64,000 nucleotides of DNA from an uncultured Bacteroidales bacterium (GCA_910586395.1 CAJUFX010000001.1:196633-260632); one strand, 5' to 3'. Counted from the first letter of the stretch, positions 53,539 through 62,532 are shown. Program-made: numbers and translations. Notes: generated by a model from the letters alone, not told the origin.

Positions 53539-54489
53539 CTATGCATATACAAATTTTCTTATCGGCCCCAATAATCTCCTCAACATAGGTATCGGGAAAA
53601 TTTTCTCCAAAACTACCACCACGGATTTCAGCGACACGCCATGCGCCAACAAACGTTTCCAAGGTAATTCACACGCCAAGAACTTCACATAAAAACTTCT
53701 GTCGATGTTATCTACACGCAAAAAACCAACAGCTATATCAAGCGCAAATTGCCGTCTCTGCGTCTCGTAGATTTTCTCTGGATAATTTGCTTCAAGCCAT
53801 TTATATATGTGGTTCATTTGCAACACACTTGTCATCTTTAGCATATTAGTGTAAGTCGCCTCGCCAAACAAACGTCGATAATGATATAAGCATGCGGAAA
53901 TCTGCACTATACGCGGATTAGCCTTCATCAACTTACTATGGATAAATTTATCCTCTCCCATGTTTATCCCCATTTCATACGTAGCATGCGCCCGTTCGAA
54001 TAGCGACCTTTTAACCAATTTAGCCCAAGAGGCGCCATAAAATATGCAGTGTTGATTATCTACAAACCCCTCTTTTTCTTTAAACCAAGGCTGCCGGGGA
54101 ATAGAACGACCGTTTTCATATTCGGCATAATATCCACAAAGCACGATATCCGCATCTGTCCGCTGAGCCGCTTCATAAAGACGTTCATATATGTCCGGTT
54201 CCACCCAATCGTCACTGTCGCACACAATGACATACTCACTCTGTGCCATATCCAAAGCGACTTGCCGAGCAGAGGCCAACCCTCCATTCTGTTGATGAAT
54301 GACTTTGAACCGTGTATCGCGTGAGGCATATTCGTCACAAATCCTTCCACTGCAATCCGTACTACCGTCATCAACAATAATAAACTCCAATTCACGCATC
54401 GTTTGGTTCATTAAAGAATCCAAACATTGGCGAATATAGCGTTCCGTATTATAAACCGGTATACTTACCGTTACTTTAGGGCAAATCAT
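53539..54489 (-). CDS. glycosyltransferase family 2
   Basis: 316 residues, GT-A fold: VTVSIPVYNTERYIRQCLDS, FIIVDDGSTDCSG, NGGLASARQVALD, VIVCDSDDWVEPDIYE (DxD motif as DSDD). The C-terminal third has hydrophobic patches but no clear membrane span. It adds a sugar to the growing lipid-linked chain. AT-richer than the Pgl-like genes and set off by 110 bases from the GT4 gene, so it belongs to the strain-variable part of the locus. Confidence 0.93.
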   Translation of the reverse strand: MICPKVTVSIPVYNTERYIRQCLDSLMNQTMRELEFIIVDDGSTDCSGRICDEYASRDTRFKVIHQQNGGLASARQVALDMAQSEYVIVCDSDDWVEPDIYERLYEAAQRTDADIVLCGYYAEYENGRSIPRQPWFKEKEGFVDNQHCIFYGASWAKLVKRSLFERAHATYEMGINMGEDKFIHSKLMKANPRIVQISACLYHYRRLFGEATYTNMLKMTSVLQMNHIYKWLEANYPEKIYETQRRQFALDIAVGFLRVDNIDRSFYVKFLACELPWKRLLAHGVSLKSVVVVLEKIFPIPMLRRLLGPIRKFVYA

Positions 54490-54574
54490 AATTGGTGTAT
54501 TTATCTCACTACGTTTGGTATCATATATTTATTCCCAAACGATTATTTTCATGCCACTTATTCGCCATAACATC

Positions 54575-55591
54575 TTAAAAGTCATAACAATATTCAGCCA
54601 ATTGAGTTTCTATAGCCTTAATAACTTCTGGAGCAATTTTATGTGACACCCATAAGCGGGTATTCTTGATGGATATATTGGGATTGAAACAACTATATTT
54701 TGCGGTATGTTCCTCTTGCGATAGCCCTAAAAAGTTTCTGATTTGTTCATCGAAAACATCATAATGATAAATTGCATCTTCAAAATGGATACGCAATACA
54801 TTTTCGGAATCTTCAAATCGGCTTGCCTGCTCCCTCAGACTCCGATAGTGAAAAATATATTGATCAATACTTTTAGGAACCCATTTTTCCCCAAGAAGTA
54901 AGACATTTTCGATGTAATAATCACGAGGGTCGCGGTCAACAACAATAGTCTTCACCGAGTCTATATATCTTTCGTAGCGGCTTATGTTTGCAGGAGGCAT
55001 GAGTTGATCCATGAACAAATATTTATAATCATGCTCCGGGTCTATGACCGCGCATAGACCATGTATATATTCTCTGACACATTGTAAAAAATATGTTTCT
55101 GTTGGAGAAGAAAAAAACATATCCTTTGTGGGTAAAAAATATGCTATGTATTTTTTATTCCCGGATAAGAGGCGTAGTATTCTTGGCAACAACTGATATT
55201 TAACCAATACAGATAGTTTTGGTTCGGCAATTTGGACGCCTTCCCAATAACCTGGCCATTCGATGGATATAAGTTTTTGCAAGAACTCATTTGATATTTT
55301 ACTCCATTGTCCTTTAAAAAACATTTCATATCGTTTTCTCAGGAAATTTCCACATTGTCGATTAACATAGCGTTTATAATTTCTAAGAGCAATATCAGAA
55401 TTCAGCCGATGAGGTGTATGCACCAACGCATCCTCAAGAGTCGAAATACCATCATAATCTTGCAAGAAACGGAATTCGTAATCTCCAAGATTTTTTATAC
55501 AATCAAATTCTCGAAGATAGTCCGTGACGACGCCAGAGCCGGATGAACCATACCCGGCATTGGAAATAATGCTATATTTTCTCGTGTCCAT
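54575..55591 (-). CDS. sulfotransferase-like protein
   Basis: 338 residues. NAGYGSSGSGVVTDYLREF near the start resembles the PAPS 5'-phosphosulfate loop, and TIVVDRDPRDYYIEN around residue 215 resembles the 3'-phosphate-binding Arg/Ser segment of sulfotransferases. The intervening helices and the acidic residues in FRFLQDYDG are compatible with that fold. It could sulfate the glycan, or be a kinase-like P-loop protein; I am moderately sure of the fold and not of the donor. It sits between two GT2 genes and overlaps the upstream one by 20 bases, so it is part of the same transcript. Confidence 0.55.
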   Translation of the reverse strand: MDTRKYSIISNAGYGSSGSGVVTDYLREFDCIKNLGDYEFRFLQDYDGISTLEDALVHTPHRLNSDIALRNYKRYVNRQCGNFLRKRYEMFFKGQWSKISNEFLQKLISIEWPGYWEGVQIAEPKLSVLVKYQLLPRILRLLSGNKKYIAYFLPTKDMFFSSPTETYFLQCVREYIHGLCAVIDPEHDYKYLFMDQLMPPANISRYERYIDSVKTIVVDRDPRDYYIENVLLLGEKWVPKSIDQYIFHYRSLREQASRFEDSENVLRIHFEDAIYHYDVFDEQIRNFLGLSQEEHTAKYSCFNPNISIKNTRLWVSHKIAPEVIKAIETQLAEYCYDF

Positions 55592-56555
55592 AATATATAA
55601 GTGCTATGTGGTGATATAGTTTTGGGAAATATCTAAACAACAAGCCTTCCAAACTTTTTTTATTCCAAAACAATCGAAATGAAGGTTTTGGAAGTATACC
55701 CATTGGATCAAAAAGGTCTGATTTATATGTTGGCGACTCACGGATTAATATCTTAGCGAAACTAAGATACAAGTTCAAATAATCGTAATCGAACGCTCTC
55801 CTTATGGAAGATGTCGATATTTTCGATTCGACATATGTTCGAAGGTCTTCGTAGGCAGCAAAAGCATCAAGATATTTTTCAAATGTCAAACTATGCATTG
55901 CCGATTCTCCCCGTTCATATGCTTCGAGTACAATGCTATTTAGGGTTTGTATTTTAGATGCATTAATAATCGCCTTCCCAAAAACGCAAGAATCCTCTCC
56001 ATATTTATATTTGTTATCAAACCATATATTGTTTCCCATCAATAGTTCTCGCCTATACAACGCATTCCCAGTGCAAATCCACAATTTATGAAACAGTTTA
56101 TTAATCAACATCGTTTCACCATTAAGCGAGTGTGGATATATATTTTTTATTATACCGATGGGAGTATCCGGCTCTGTAAGCGCATATATTTCTATTCCAC
56201 CAAATGAAATGTCTAAATCGTTTTTGGAGGTAAAATCTAGCCAATCAACCAATGCATTGCTTTTTATCCTATCATCGCTGTCAAGGAATAGAACATATTG
56301 GCCTTGCGCAATACTCAATCCTAAATTCCTAGCTGAACTGACACCCTGATTCTCTGTCGATATAACACGAATTATCGATTCATTGCGCTTTTTTATTGTA
56401 TTTAATATATCCAATGTCGAATCTGTAGAGCCATCATTTACAACAATTATTTCTATTGTATCGTCATGGATTTGACTAAGCACTGAATTTATAGCAAAAT
56501 GTACTACAGCTTCAGTATTATAACATGGTATGATTACCGACATTTTTTTTCCCAT
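55572..56555 (-). CDS. glycosyltransferase family 2
   Basis: 327 residues: MSVIIPCYNTEAVVHFAINS, IIVVNDGSTDSTLDI, NQGVSSARNLGLSIAQGQYV, LFLDSDDRI (DSDD). C-terminal half is Tyr/Phe-rich. Overlaps the Wzy-like gene by 38 bases upstream and the sulfotransferase-like gene by 20 bases downstream. Acceptor unknown. Confidence 0.93.
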   Translation of the reverse strand: MGKKMSVIIPCYNTEAVVHFAINSVLSQIHDDTIEIIVVNDGSTDSTLDILNTIKKRNESIIRVISTENQGVSSARNLGLSIAQGQYVLFLDSDDRIKSNALVDWLDFTSKNDLDISFGGIEIYALTEPDTPIGIIKNIYPHSLNGETMLINKLFHKLWICTGNALYRRELLMGNNIWFDNKYKYGEDSCVFGKAIINASKIQTLNSIVLEAYERGESAMHSLTFEKYLDAFAAYEDLRTYVESKISTSSIRRAFDYDYLNLYLSFAKILIRESPTYKSDLFDPMGILPKPSFRLFWNKKSLEGLLFRYFPKLYHHIALIYYGHEKI

Positions 56556-57753
56556 CGCAAGTTTTTATTGATAAAACACTCCCTGAAAGCAACCAGAAAA
56601 AAGTGCTTACTATATTTGTTGTCAACAAAATGACCTCAAATAGCCCCATCAAACAAATAGTTAATATAACTATTTTCATAGTTGAAAAGAGCATATAAGT
56701 TTCACTATCTTGGAATATCGTTTTGTCAGTTAAAATATAAGAGAAAAAAATGATATATATCAACAATCCAATAATACCAAAAGTCACCCCTATTTGCAGA
56801 TAAAAATTGTGTAAACCACCGCCTATTAGCCCCATATGCTCCAATGATGGATTTCGGTTTAACATATATTCCTGAAAATGCCCATAGCCAACTCCTGTCC
56901 AAATGTTATCCCTAAATGCATAGAAGCCTTCTTGCCATAGCAATAGACGTCCATTGAATGGATCTTCAGCCCCTTTCCCATAAATATCCCCAATTGCATC
57001 GAGTGATAGGTATCCACACAGACACAACAGCATCACACTGATAAGGCCTAATGTAACAAGGAGTATTTTATTATTGTTTGATGTTTTTTTGAAAAAATAA
57101 AAAATAAAAAACACAATTAGACACCCCAAAGCCCCACGAGAAAAACTTAAAATCAAACATGCTAAACTTATGGTAATTGGGAACAAAAGTGACTTTTTGT
57201 CTAAAATTCGCAATATAAAACAGAAAGCAATGCTCAAATATGAAATATATCCTGCCGAATTTGGATTTAAATAAAGTCCTGAAAAACTATTATTAGACAG
57301 CTTTATAAAATACAAATCATGATATATCAATGTATCGTATTTTACAAATAAAAGAAGTCCAACTACATTCAGTACTGTTATGCAATAAACGTATAATTTT
57401 AAAATGCATGACAGATTACTCAACCAACGTTCTTTATTTTGGCATTTATCAGTGGATGCCAAAATCCAGCATTGCACACTCATGTTGATTGCCAGTTTGA
57501 CATCGCTTGTTGTTTGTCCTTTTGCTAGTATCAGGCCTAACATTATTATCCAAAACAATATGATGGAACGATGAGGACTTTTACATGCGCTTTTCTCTCT
57601 AACCCTAAGTATCAAAATGAATAAAGCGCCGACAACCGTCGAGACACTCAACACAAAACTCACATGAGGAATTTGTCCTAAAATACAAGCTGCGATAATG
57701 GAAACTATCACATAATAATAAATGAACCCTCTCTCTATACTATCTATGGTCAT
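56518..57753 (-). CDS. O-antigen/capsule polymerase (Wzy-like)
   Basis: 411 residues with about eleven hydrophobic segments and a large periplasmic loop. GGLHNFYLQIGVTFGIIGLL, a His followed by a Gly-rich helix, is the typical C-terminal motif of the O-antigen ligase/polymerase (Wzy_C) family, and FNGRLLLWQEGFYAFRDNIWTGVGYGHFQ is the loop before it. It would polymerise lipid-linked repeat units after flipping. It is strongly AT-rich, as is usual for wzy. Its start overlaps the end of the LicD-like remnant. Confidence 0.85.
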   Translation of the reverse strand: MTIDSIERGFIYYYVIVSIIAACILGQIPHVSFVLSVSTVVGALFILILRVREKSACKSPHRSIILFWIIMLGLILAKGQTTSDVKLAINMSVQCWILASTDKCQNKERWLSNLSCILKLYVYCITVLNVVGLLLFVKYDTLIYHDLYFIKLSNNSFSGLYLNPNSAGYISYLSIAFCFILRILDKKSLLFPITISLACLILSFSRGALGCLIVFFIFYFFKKTSNNNKILLVTLGLISVMLLCLCGYLSLDAIGDIYGKGAEDPFNGRLLLWQEGFYAFRDNIWTGVGYGHFQEYMLNRNPSLEHMGLIGGGLHNFYLQIGVTFGIIGLLIYIIFFSYILTDKTIFQDSETYMLFSTMKIVILTICLMGLFEVILLTTNIVSTFFWLLSGSVLSIKTCDGKKNVGNHTML

Positions 57754-57865
57754 TCTCGTATAGATTCAAATGCACCTTTCGGTCTTCCGGAGGCGGAAGT
57801 TGCATATAATCCCCAAAATTGATTGCAAGATATTTCTCCTTGTCACGTCCAAGAATGAAAACTTT
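57740..57865 (-). pseudogene. C-terminal remnant of a LicD-family phosphotransferase
   Basis: Forty-one codons open up to an in-frame stop at 57866-57868. They read KEKYLAINFGDYMQLPPPED then RKVHLNLYENDHR-stop. The FGDYMQLPP-D-R pattern followed by a basic/His tail is the typical end of LicD proteins, which attach phosphocholine or related groups to glycans. The body of the gene is missing. The stop overlaps the wzy start by 14 bases, as intact genes in such operons do, so this was once a functional neighbour. Confidence 0.55.
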
Positions 57866-57910
57866 TCAAAACAGTTCGAAGACAATATGAAGATCAGGCC
57901 GATAGGACAT

Positions 57911-58189
57911 TCATAGGGTCAATAGCAGCCGCATCCCAATGACACATCTTCCTTCGAGTGCAATAAACGTCCCATGGATGCAATTCCTTCTCTTATCCTC
58001 CATAAAATAGGTTGAAGTCTTCGAATCGCTGTGGGAACACCCCAAGGGAGTCATGGCATATCCCATGTTTCCAATGGATTGGAAGCCCAGAATGCGATAG
58101 ACATAAGGCACTATGATTATAGGCAAAAGTGTATTGAAAACATTCAACACACTTTTGGCAATAATGTTATGTGTAACAGAGTGGGACAC
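57911..58189 (-). pseudogene. N-terminal remnant of a polysaccharide flippase (Wzx)
   Basis: The first ~45 residues, IIAKSVLNVFNTLLPIIIVP then YVYRILGFQSIGNMGYA, match the start of O-antigen flippases (first helix, P-Y-x-x-R-x-LG loop). After that the similarity stops abruptly and 47 unrelated polar residues run to a stop codon; the remaining ~370 residues of a flippase are absent. The junction near 58045 suggests a deletion joining wzx to something else. It lies 17 bases from the cytidylyltransferase fusion gene. Confidence 0.7.
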
Positions 58190-58205
58190 CGTAAAATCAC
58201 ACTAA

Positions 58206-60044
58206 TTATGCCGATGGGAGACCATTGGAAACACTCATGGTGCGCAATACTTCCACCAATTTACTATCGTCCTTCCTGTCACGGATGGCGATGCGGACGT
58301 ATTGCCGCTCAAAAGGAAAACCTCTCTTTGAAGCACAGTCCTTGATAAGGATATTATAGTCTGTAAGAAGGCGGAGGGTCAGGCTGTGTGATGAAAACGG
58401 TTCCTTGACTTCGCACAGGAAATAATTTGCCTGTGACGGAACCACTCGCAAAAAGGGAATCCCGTTCAATTCCTTTTCAAATGCAGCCCGTTCCTGCCGG
58501 AACTTCTCACAAGATTGAATATAATCCTTTTCGTATTTGCCGTATATCTGCATATAGAACTCGGCAAAAGAGTTTATGTTCCAGATAGCTACATCATTTT
58601 TGACGCGGGCTATCAGGCTTTCATCGGCCGACGCCAGAACCCCCAACCTCAGACCGGGTACCCCATAGGATTTAGAAATGCTTTTCATGACACATAAAGT
58701 CGTAAAGCGTTCCAGTATTTCATTGTGGAGCAATGTTTCCTCCATGCCTTTGTCTGCAAAATCGACAAACGACTCATCTATCACCAACCGGATTCCATTC
58801 AGTTGGGCCCATGACGCCAACCGCATCAAATCCCTACTTGGGATAAAATTGCCCGATGGATTGTCCGGATTCACGACAAGCAATGTGTCGATCCCTTTAT
58901 CAGTAAAGTAACGCATTAAATCGTCTGCCGAATAAGAGAAATCGGAGTTACCAGGTTCGAAAACAACAATTCGGTTGGCATCGTGCCTATTGGGATATTC
59001 TTCAAAGGTGGGATACGTAACGCCTAATTTCCCATCATGCTTCTCCATCAGGCTTTTTATCAGCTCGGCCGCACCATTGCCTACCACGACATATTGCTGT
59101 TTTATGCCAAAGTATTTACCGGCCAGCAATGAATTGATCCCCATACCGGATGGATAGTCGCGGAGGAGAGGCTCGAAATTGGCTTTAATCTCATCGATCA
59201 TCCTTTGTCGGGGGAAATAGGGATTCACGAGATAACAGAAATCCAGCAGGCCGGGATAACGCCAATAGCCACCAAAGCTATGTTGCAGTTTCGCCAACTT
59301 TTCTTCCGGCGCCGCAAAAATGACTTCTGCAATCTTCAAGTCTTGAATATCGTCAATCTCATACCAATGCATACCGGTAACCGGCAAAGCCTTGATGCCC
59401 GCACTGTCTATAAGGGTCAGAACCCTGAGAACCTGTTCGTAATATTCATTTTCTCCCAAAACTTTGATGTAGGCCTCCAAGAACGGAATATAGCAATTCA
59501 CGATAAACTCGCGGCTGAACTTATAGATATTGACAGTCTTGTAATAATGGTCCGTATCGCTGTACTTGAAAGCTTTTTGGGGAATAAAATTGATAATATT
59601 GTTTTCGTCGTCGATACGCACCATTGTTCCGTCCATCCACGTCTCATACTTGGATACGAGCGCCACATCCCTCATGGGCGTACCGATGGCGGCGTCCAAT
59701 ATCGCGTCTTCATAGATGAGATCGGATTCCAGCAACAATGTGTTGTCTTCCGCCATCAAAGCCCTCGCAAGCCAAAGGGAATAAATGTTGTTGGTCTTAT
59801 CGTATATTTTGTTCTCCACGTAAACGATGGGCAAGGCGGGATGGGTTTGGTTCAGATATTTTTTTAGCTTATCCCCCTCATAACCGATTACGATGACAAT
59901 CCGGCTGATGTCAAGCCTTGAAAGTTGCTTGAGCATGCGGTCAATGAGACGGACGCCATTGACCTCTAGCATACATTTCGTATTGTTGGCGGTTAGTTCG
60001 CCTAAACGGCGACCCATTCCCGCCGCCAGAATTATAGCTTGCAC
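58206..60044 (-). CDS. fusion of a LicC/PntC-like cytidylyltransferase and a class I PLP aminotransferase
   Basis: 612 residues. Residues 1-245 are a nucleotidyltransferase: IILAAGMGRRLGELTANNTK (signature with NTP-binding Arg), LLLESDLIYED (metal Asp), and EIDDIQDLKIAE at the end. Residues ~260-600 are a HisC/CobD-like fold-type I aminotransferase: VGNGAAELIKSLM, VVNPDNPSGNFI, VIDESFVDFAD and the Schiff-base Lys in MKSISKSYGVPGLRLG. Such fusions occur with phosphocholine or phosphonate decoration of glycans, where the N-terminal half makes a CMP-activated headgroup and the C-terminal half makes or consumes the amine. No PEP mutase is visible, and the LicD that would use the product is a remnant. 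Substrate is inference. Confidence 0.85.
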   Translation of the reverse strand: MQAIILAAGMGRRLGELTANNTKCMLEVNGVRLIDRMLKQLSRLDISRIVIVIGYEGDKLKKYLNQTHPALPIVYVENKIYDKTNNIYSLWLARALMAEDNTLLLESDLIYEDAILDAAIGTPMRDVALVSKYETWMDGTMVRIDDENNIINFIPQKAFKYSDTDHYYKTVNIYKFSREFIVNCYIPFLEAYIKVLGENEYYEQVLRVLTLIDSAGIKALPVTGMHWYEIDDIQDLKIAEVIFAAPEEKLAKLQHSFGGYWRYPGLLDFCYLVNPYFPRQRMIDEIKANFEPLLRDYPSGMGINSLLAGKYFGIKQQYVVVGNGAAELIKSLMEKHDGKLGVTYPTFEEYPNRHDANRIVVFEPGNSDFSYSADDLMRYFTDKGIDTLLVVNPDNPSGNFIPSRDLMRLASWAQLNGIRLVIDESFVDFADKGMEETLLHNEILERFTTLCVMKSISKSYGVPGLRLGVLASADESLIARVKNDVAIWNINSFAEFYMQIYGKYEKDYIQSCEKFRQERAAFEKELNGIPFLRVVPSQANYFLCEVKEPFSSHSLTLRLLTDYNILIKDCASKRGFPFERQYVRIAIRDRKDDSKLVEVLRTMSVSNGLPSA

Positions 60045-60071
60045 GAAACGAAATTTATTATTGTCCCCCTT

Positions 60072-60296
60072 TTATGAACTAATCTCTTTTGGCTCGGAGC
60101 CTATGGCCTTATCATGCCCACACACCGTCAGAAGGTTGTCGTAAGCTTCTTCGGATGGGGTTATGGCGCATTCCTCAAAACGATTTGTCTCCGCGTACTT
60201 CATTTTGTCGTCCTTGCGATACAGCGTAAAGTATTTGACGGAGGTGGTATCGTTGACCGCCAAACTCATATGGCGTCCAATACTTGACGTTGTCAT
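60072..60296 (-). CDS. small hypothetical protein
   Basis: 74 residues, starting six bases after the stop of the AlbA_2-type gene and ending 27 bases before the next start, so it is well placed as an operon member. Hydrophilic, with MTTSSIGRHMSLAVNDTTSV at the start and an acidic C-terminal half; no signal peptide, membrane span or known motif. It occupies the position where some Bacteroides capsule operons carry a regulator of UpxY, but it is far shorter than UpxZ and does not resemble it to my eye. A decayed gene is possible. Confidence 0.45.
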   Translation of the reverse strand: MTTSSIGRHMSLAVNDTTSVKYFTLYRKDDKMKYAETNRFEECAITPSEEAYDNLLTVCGHDKAIGSEPKEISS

Positions 60297-60302
60297 TTCA
60301 GG

Positions 60303-61703
60303 TTAAGATAAACGCCAAGAACCACCGTTTGTCGGTCCGACATGTCGAATCCGCCCCTCTTTCACAAGGGCTTCAAGGCGCCGCTGAACGCTACTCTTTG
60401 TTATTGAAAGATTACGACTTATCTCAGCCATGGATATTGCCGGGTTTTTCCGGATCATATCCATGATAACTTCCTTTTGGGCGGCTTTTGTATCGGTTTG
60501 TATCGGGTTTGTATCTGGTTGTATCGGTTGGATGGCGGTTTTATCAAGCCTATTGGATTGGTCGATATCTGTGGGGCGCCCCATATTGATAGCCTCAAAC
60601 CTTTCTCGAGGTATATGGACAGCAACGCCTCCTTGTTCGACCGAAAATGTCGGCGGGGTCAGTTTCTCCGCATTGAATCCATGGATAATCTTCTCGATAC
60701 CACGCCCCCATGCCTCAATAAATCCGGCTCGATAGAAAGCCTCGGCCATCTTGGGATTTCGGGGTTTTGATGGATGCTTACCTATCAGTTTTTCTATGGG
60801 TAAATCATCCGGTAACTTTCCTGCATTCCATAACCTAATGTGGTCGCTGTATATACTCATTTGCGTCCAAGTTCCTTGGTAGTCACGGTGAACTATCGCA
60901 TTACAGATGATTTCCCGCAATGCTTCCTCTGGCAGTTCAAGCGGTTCAACACGTTGTAACCCTTCATAATGAATCGGCCGGATGAGATATTTTTCGCTCA
61001 AAGTGCGCATTACCCTGTCGGGCATCTGTATGAGGTCTCCATCAATTATTTCCTGACTTAACAGATCAAAATTCGTAGAACCAAAACGTCCTATTTTGAA
61101 ACTGGATGTGACGAAATGACGTTGTGGATGCTTGCCGAAAAGTAAAATAGCTCCATTACAAGGAATGCCTTCCTCCATCAATCCAAGATTTGAGATAACT
61201 TCCTCTGGCGTGGAGCTATCGGCATTCGGAGACATCCGCCCATCCTTGATACCCTTGTTCAGGAAATATTGGATTGCCTCCGGGGAAATATCATCAAGCG
61301 TTGCGCCATAACAAGGTATATCCTCCCAGTTCCTACCAAACTTCTTCATGAGGAACTGTTGCAATGCCAACCCGCGCAACTCCTGATTGGTTGCCCCGCT
61401 ACGCATATAAAAAATGCCTTTATACGAAATCGGAATACTGGATGGATCTATATGAATTTCAATCACATCTTTCTCGCCATGCTCAATATGACTAACTCTT
61501 GCCACAATACCCAACATAGTGACAATCTTATTGGGAATGTCCTCTAGTTGCTGATGGAGGTGTTTAACGCCAACAATCGACATATCATCGTCAATGCCGA
61601 TACATATTATACCACCTTGAGCGTTGGCAAAGCCACACACCCATTTCAGGTATTCGTCCTTCCAAACCCGCTTATATTCAATATTCTGGTTCTCGTTGTT
61701 CAT
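60303..61703 (-). CDS. AlbA_2 / Schlafen-type ATP-binding transcriptional regulator-like protein
   Basis: 466 residues. N-terminal AlbA_2 domain (IEYKRVWKDEYLKWVCGFANAQGG, with IGIDDDMSIVGV), a central GHKL-like ATP-binding segment (ALREIICNAIVHRDYQG and KMAEAFYRAGFIEAWGRGIEKI), and a C-terminal winged helix (NPAISMAEISRNLSITKSSVQRRLEALVKEGRIRHV). A ~35-residue low-complexity linker with QPIQPDTNPIQTDT repeats precedes the winged helix. These proteins are thought to act as DNA-binding regulators or in defence. Here it is the second gene of the polysaccharide operon, 32 bases after upxY. Confidence 0.87.
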   Translation of the reverse strand: MNNENQNIEYKRVWKDEYLKWVCGFANAQGGIICIGIDDDMSIVGVKHLHQQLEDIPNKIVTMLGIVARVSHIEHGEKDVIEIHIDPSSIPISYKGIFYMRSGATNQELRGLALQQFLMKKFGRNWEDIPCYGATLDDISPEAIQYFLNKGIKDGRMSPNADSSTPEEVISNLGLMEEGIPCNGAILLFGKHPQRHFVTSSFKIGRFGSTNFDLLSQEIIDGDLIQMPDRVMRTLSEKYLIRPIHYEGLQRVEPLELPEEALREIICNAIVHRDYQGTWTQMSIYSDHIRLWNAGKLPDDLPIEKLIGKHPSKPRNPKMAEAFYRAGFIEAWGRGIEKIIHGFNAEKLTPPTFSVEQGGVAVHIPRERFEAINMGRPTDIDQSNRLDKTAIQPIQPDTNPIQTDTKAAQKEVIMDMIRKNPAISMAEISRNLSITKSSVQRRLEALVKEGRIRHVGPTNGGSWRLS

Positions 61704-61735
61704 GTCAGGAGAGACGGGGCTTACAAAAGTTCCGC

Positions 61736-62386
61736 TCAGTCTTTTATCACTTCCACCAGATCGGGTTCGACCGAGACGACGGCGGCCAGCGTGTTGGGAA
61801 TCTGTACCACTAACCGGCGGGCGCGCGCGCCCTGCACTTTCAGGAAGACGCCTTCCACGCCGTCGAACAATCCGCCGAGGATGCGCACGCGCGTCCCTTT
61901 CTCCAAATGGAGTTCCTCCGGATTGTAATAGGCCACGTTTTCTTCGTATTGACCCGCCACCCGCATAAAGTCCGCCATCTGCTTGTCGGGCACCACGAGG
62001 TAATCTTGGTCGGTTCGGCCGCTTGGGGCGGTCCTGTCGGCGTTGGCGTTACGCGTCCGCATGACGAACTGCAGGAAGTTGTGCCGTTTTTTTAACTCGC
62101 AAATGGCCACCTGATGGGCATGCACGAAGACCAAGCCCGGAATGACCGGCACCAAACGCCTGGTTTTCCGGCCGTGATAGACTCGGACGGCGTATTGCTT
62201 GGGGATGAAATACGGCAAACCGTCTGCATCCGACAGCACTTCTTCGGCCTTCTTCTCGTTCTTGTAGGCGCGCAGCACGAACCAACGCGGCGTTTCCGCG
62301 GGCGCGGCCGAGGCGCCGGATGCGGTTAATGTGCCGGATACGACCGGGGTATCGGGTGCAACTTCTGTTGGAACGACGGAAGACAT
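61736..62386 (-). CDS. UpxY-type NusG paralogue (transcription antiterminator)
   Basis: 216 residues. After a ~30-residue Ala/Thr/Val-rich N-terminal extension comes the NGN domain (PRWFVLRAYKNEKKAEEVL, IPGLVFVHAHQ) and a C-terminal KOW domain (LEKGTRVRILGGLFDGVEGVFLK). In Bacteroides, UpxY proteins bind polymerase at the 5' leader of their own capsule operon and prevent early termination. First gene of the operon, preceded by a ~145-base leader with hairpins, which agrees with that mode of action. The low-complexity extension is unusual. Confidence 0.9.
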   Translation of the reverse strand: MSSVVPTEVAPDTPVVSGTLTASGASAAPAETPRWFVLRAYKNEKKAEEVLSDADGLPYFIPKQYAVRVYHGRKTRRLVPVIPGLVFVHAHQVAICELKKRHNFLQFVMRTRNANADRTAPSGRTDQDYLVVPDKQMADFMRVAGQYEENVAYYNPEELHLEKGTRVRILGGLFDGVEGVFLKVQGARARRLVVQIPNTLAAVVSVEPDLVEVIKD

Positions 62387-62526
62387 GGAAACGAAGCGCT
62401 TATGAGCGGGAAGGGCATAACTTTAGTTCATGCCAATTTCGGCATAACTATGTTTGTCAGCGATTTACACAAACAGATGCAGTTTTGTAACGGACATTCC
62501 ATGTGTCCTACATGCCCTCTGTTCAT
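62387..62526 (-). promoter_or_regulatory. leader of the polysaccharide operon with hairpins
   Basis: Between the promoter and upxY. In transcript orientation there is a GGACA/TGTCC hairpin (complement of 62492-62508) and an AGTTATGCC...GGCAT-AACT stem with one bulge (complement of 62426-62449). The sequence AGTTATGCC occurs twice (complements of 62441-62449 and 62414-62422), so two mutually exclusive stems could form. This fits an antitermination target for UpxY. Confidence 0.5.
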
Positions 62527-62532
62527 AAGGTG

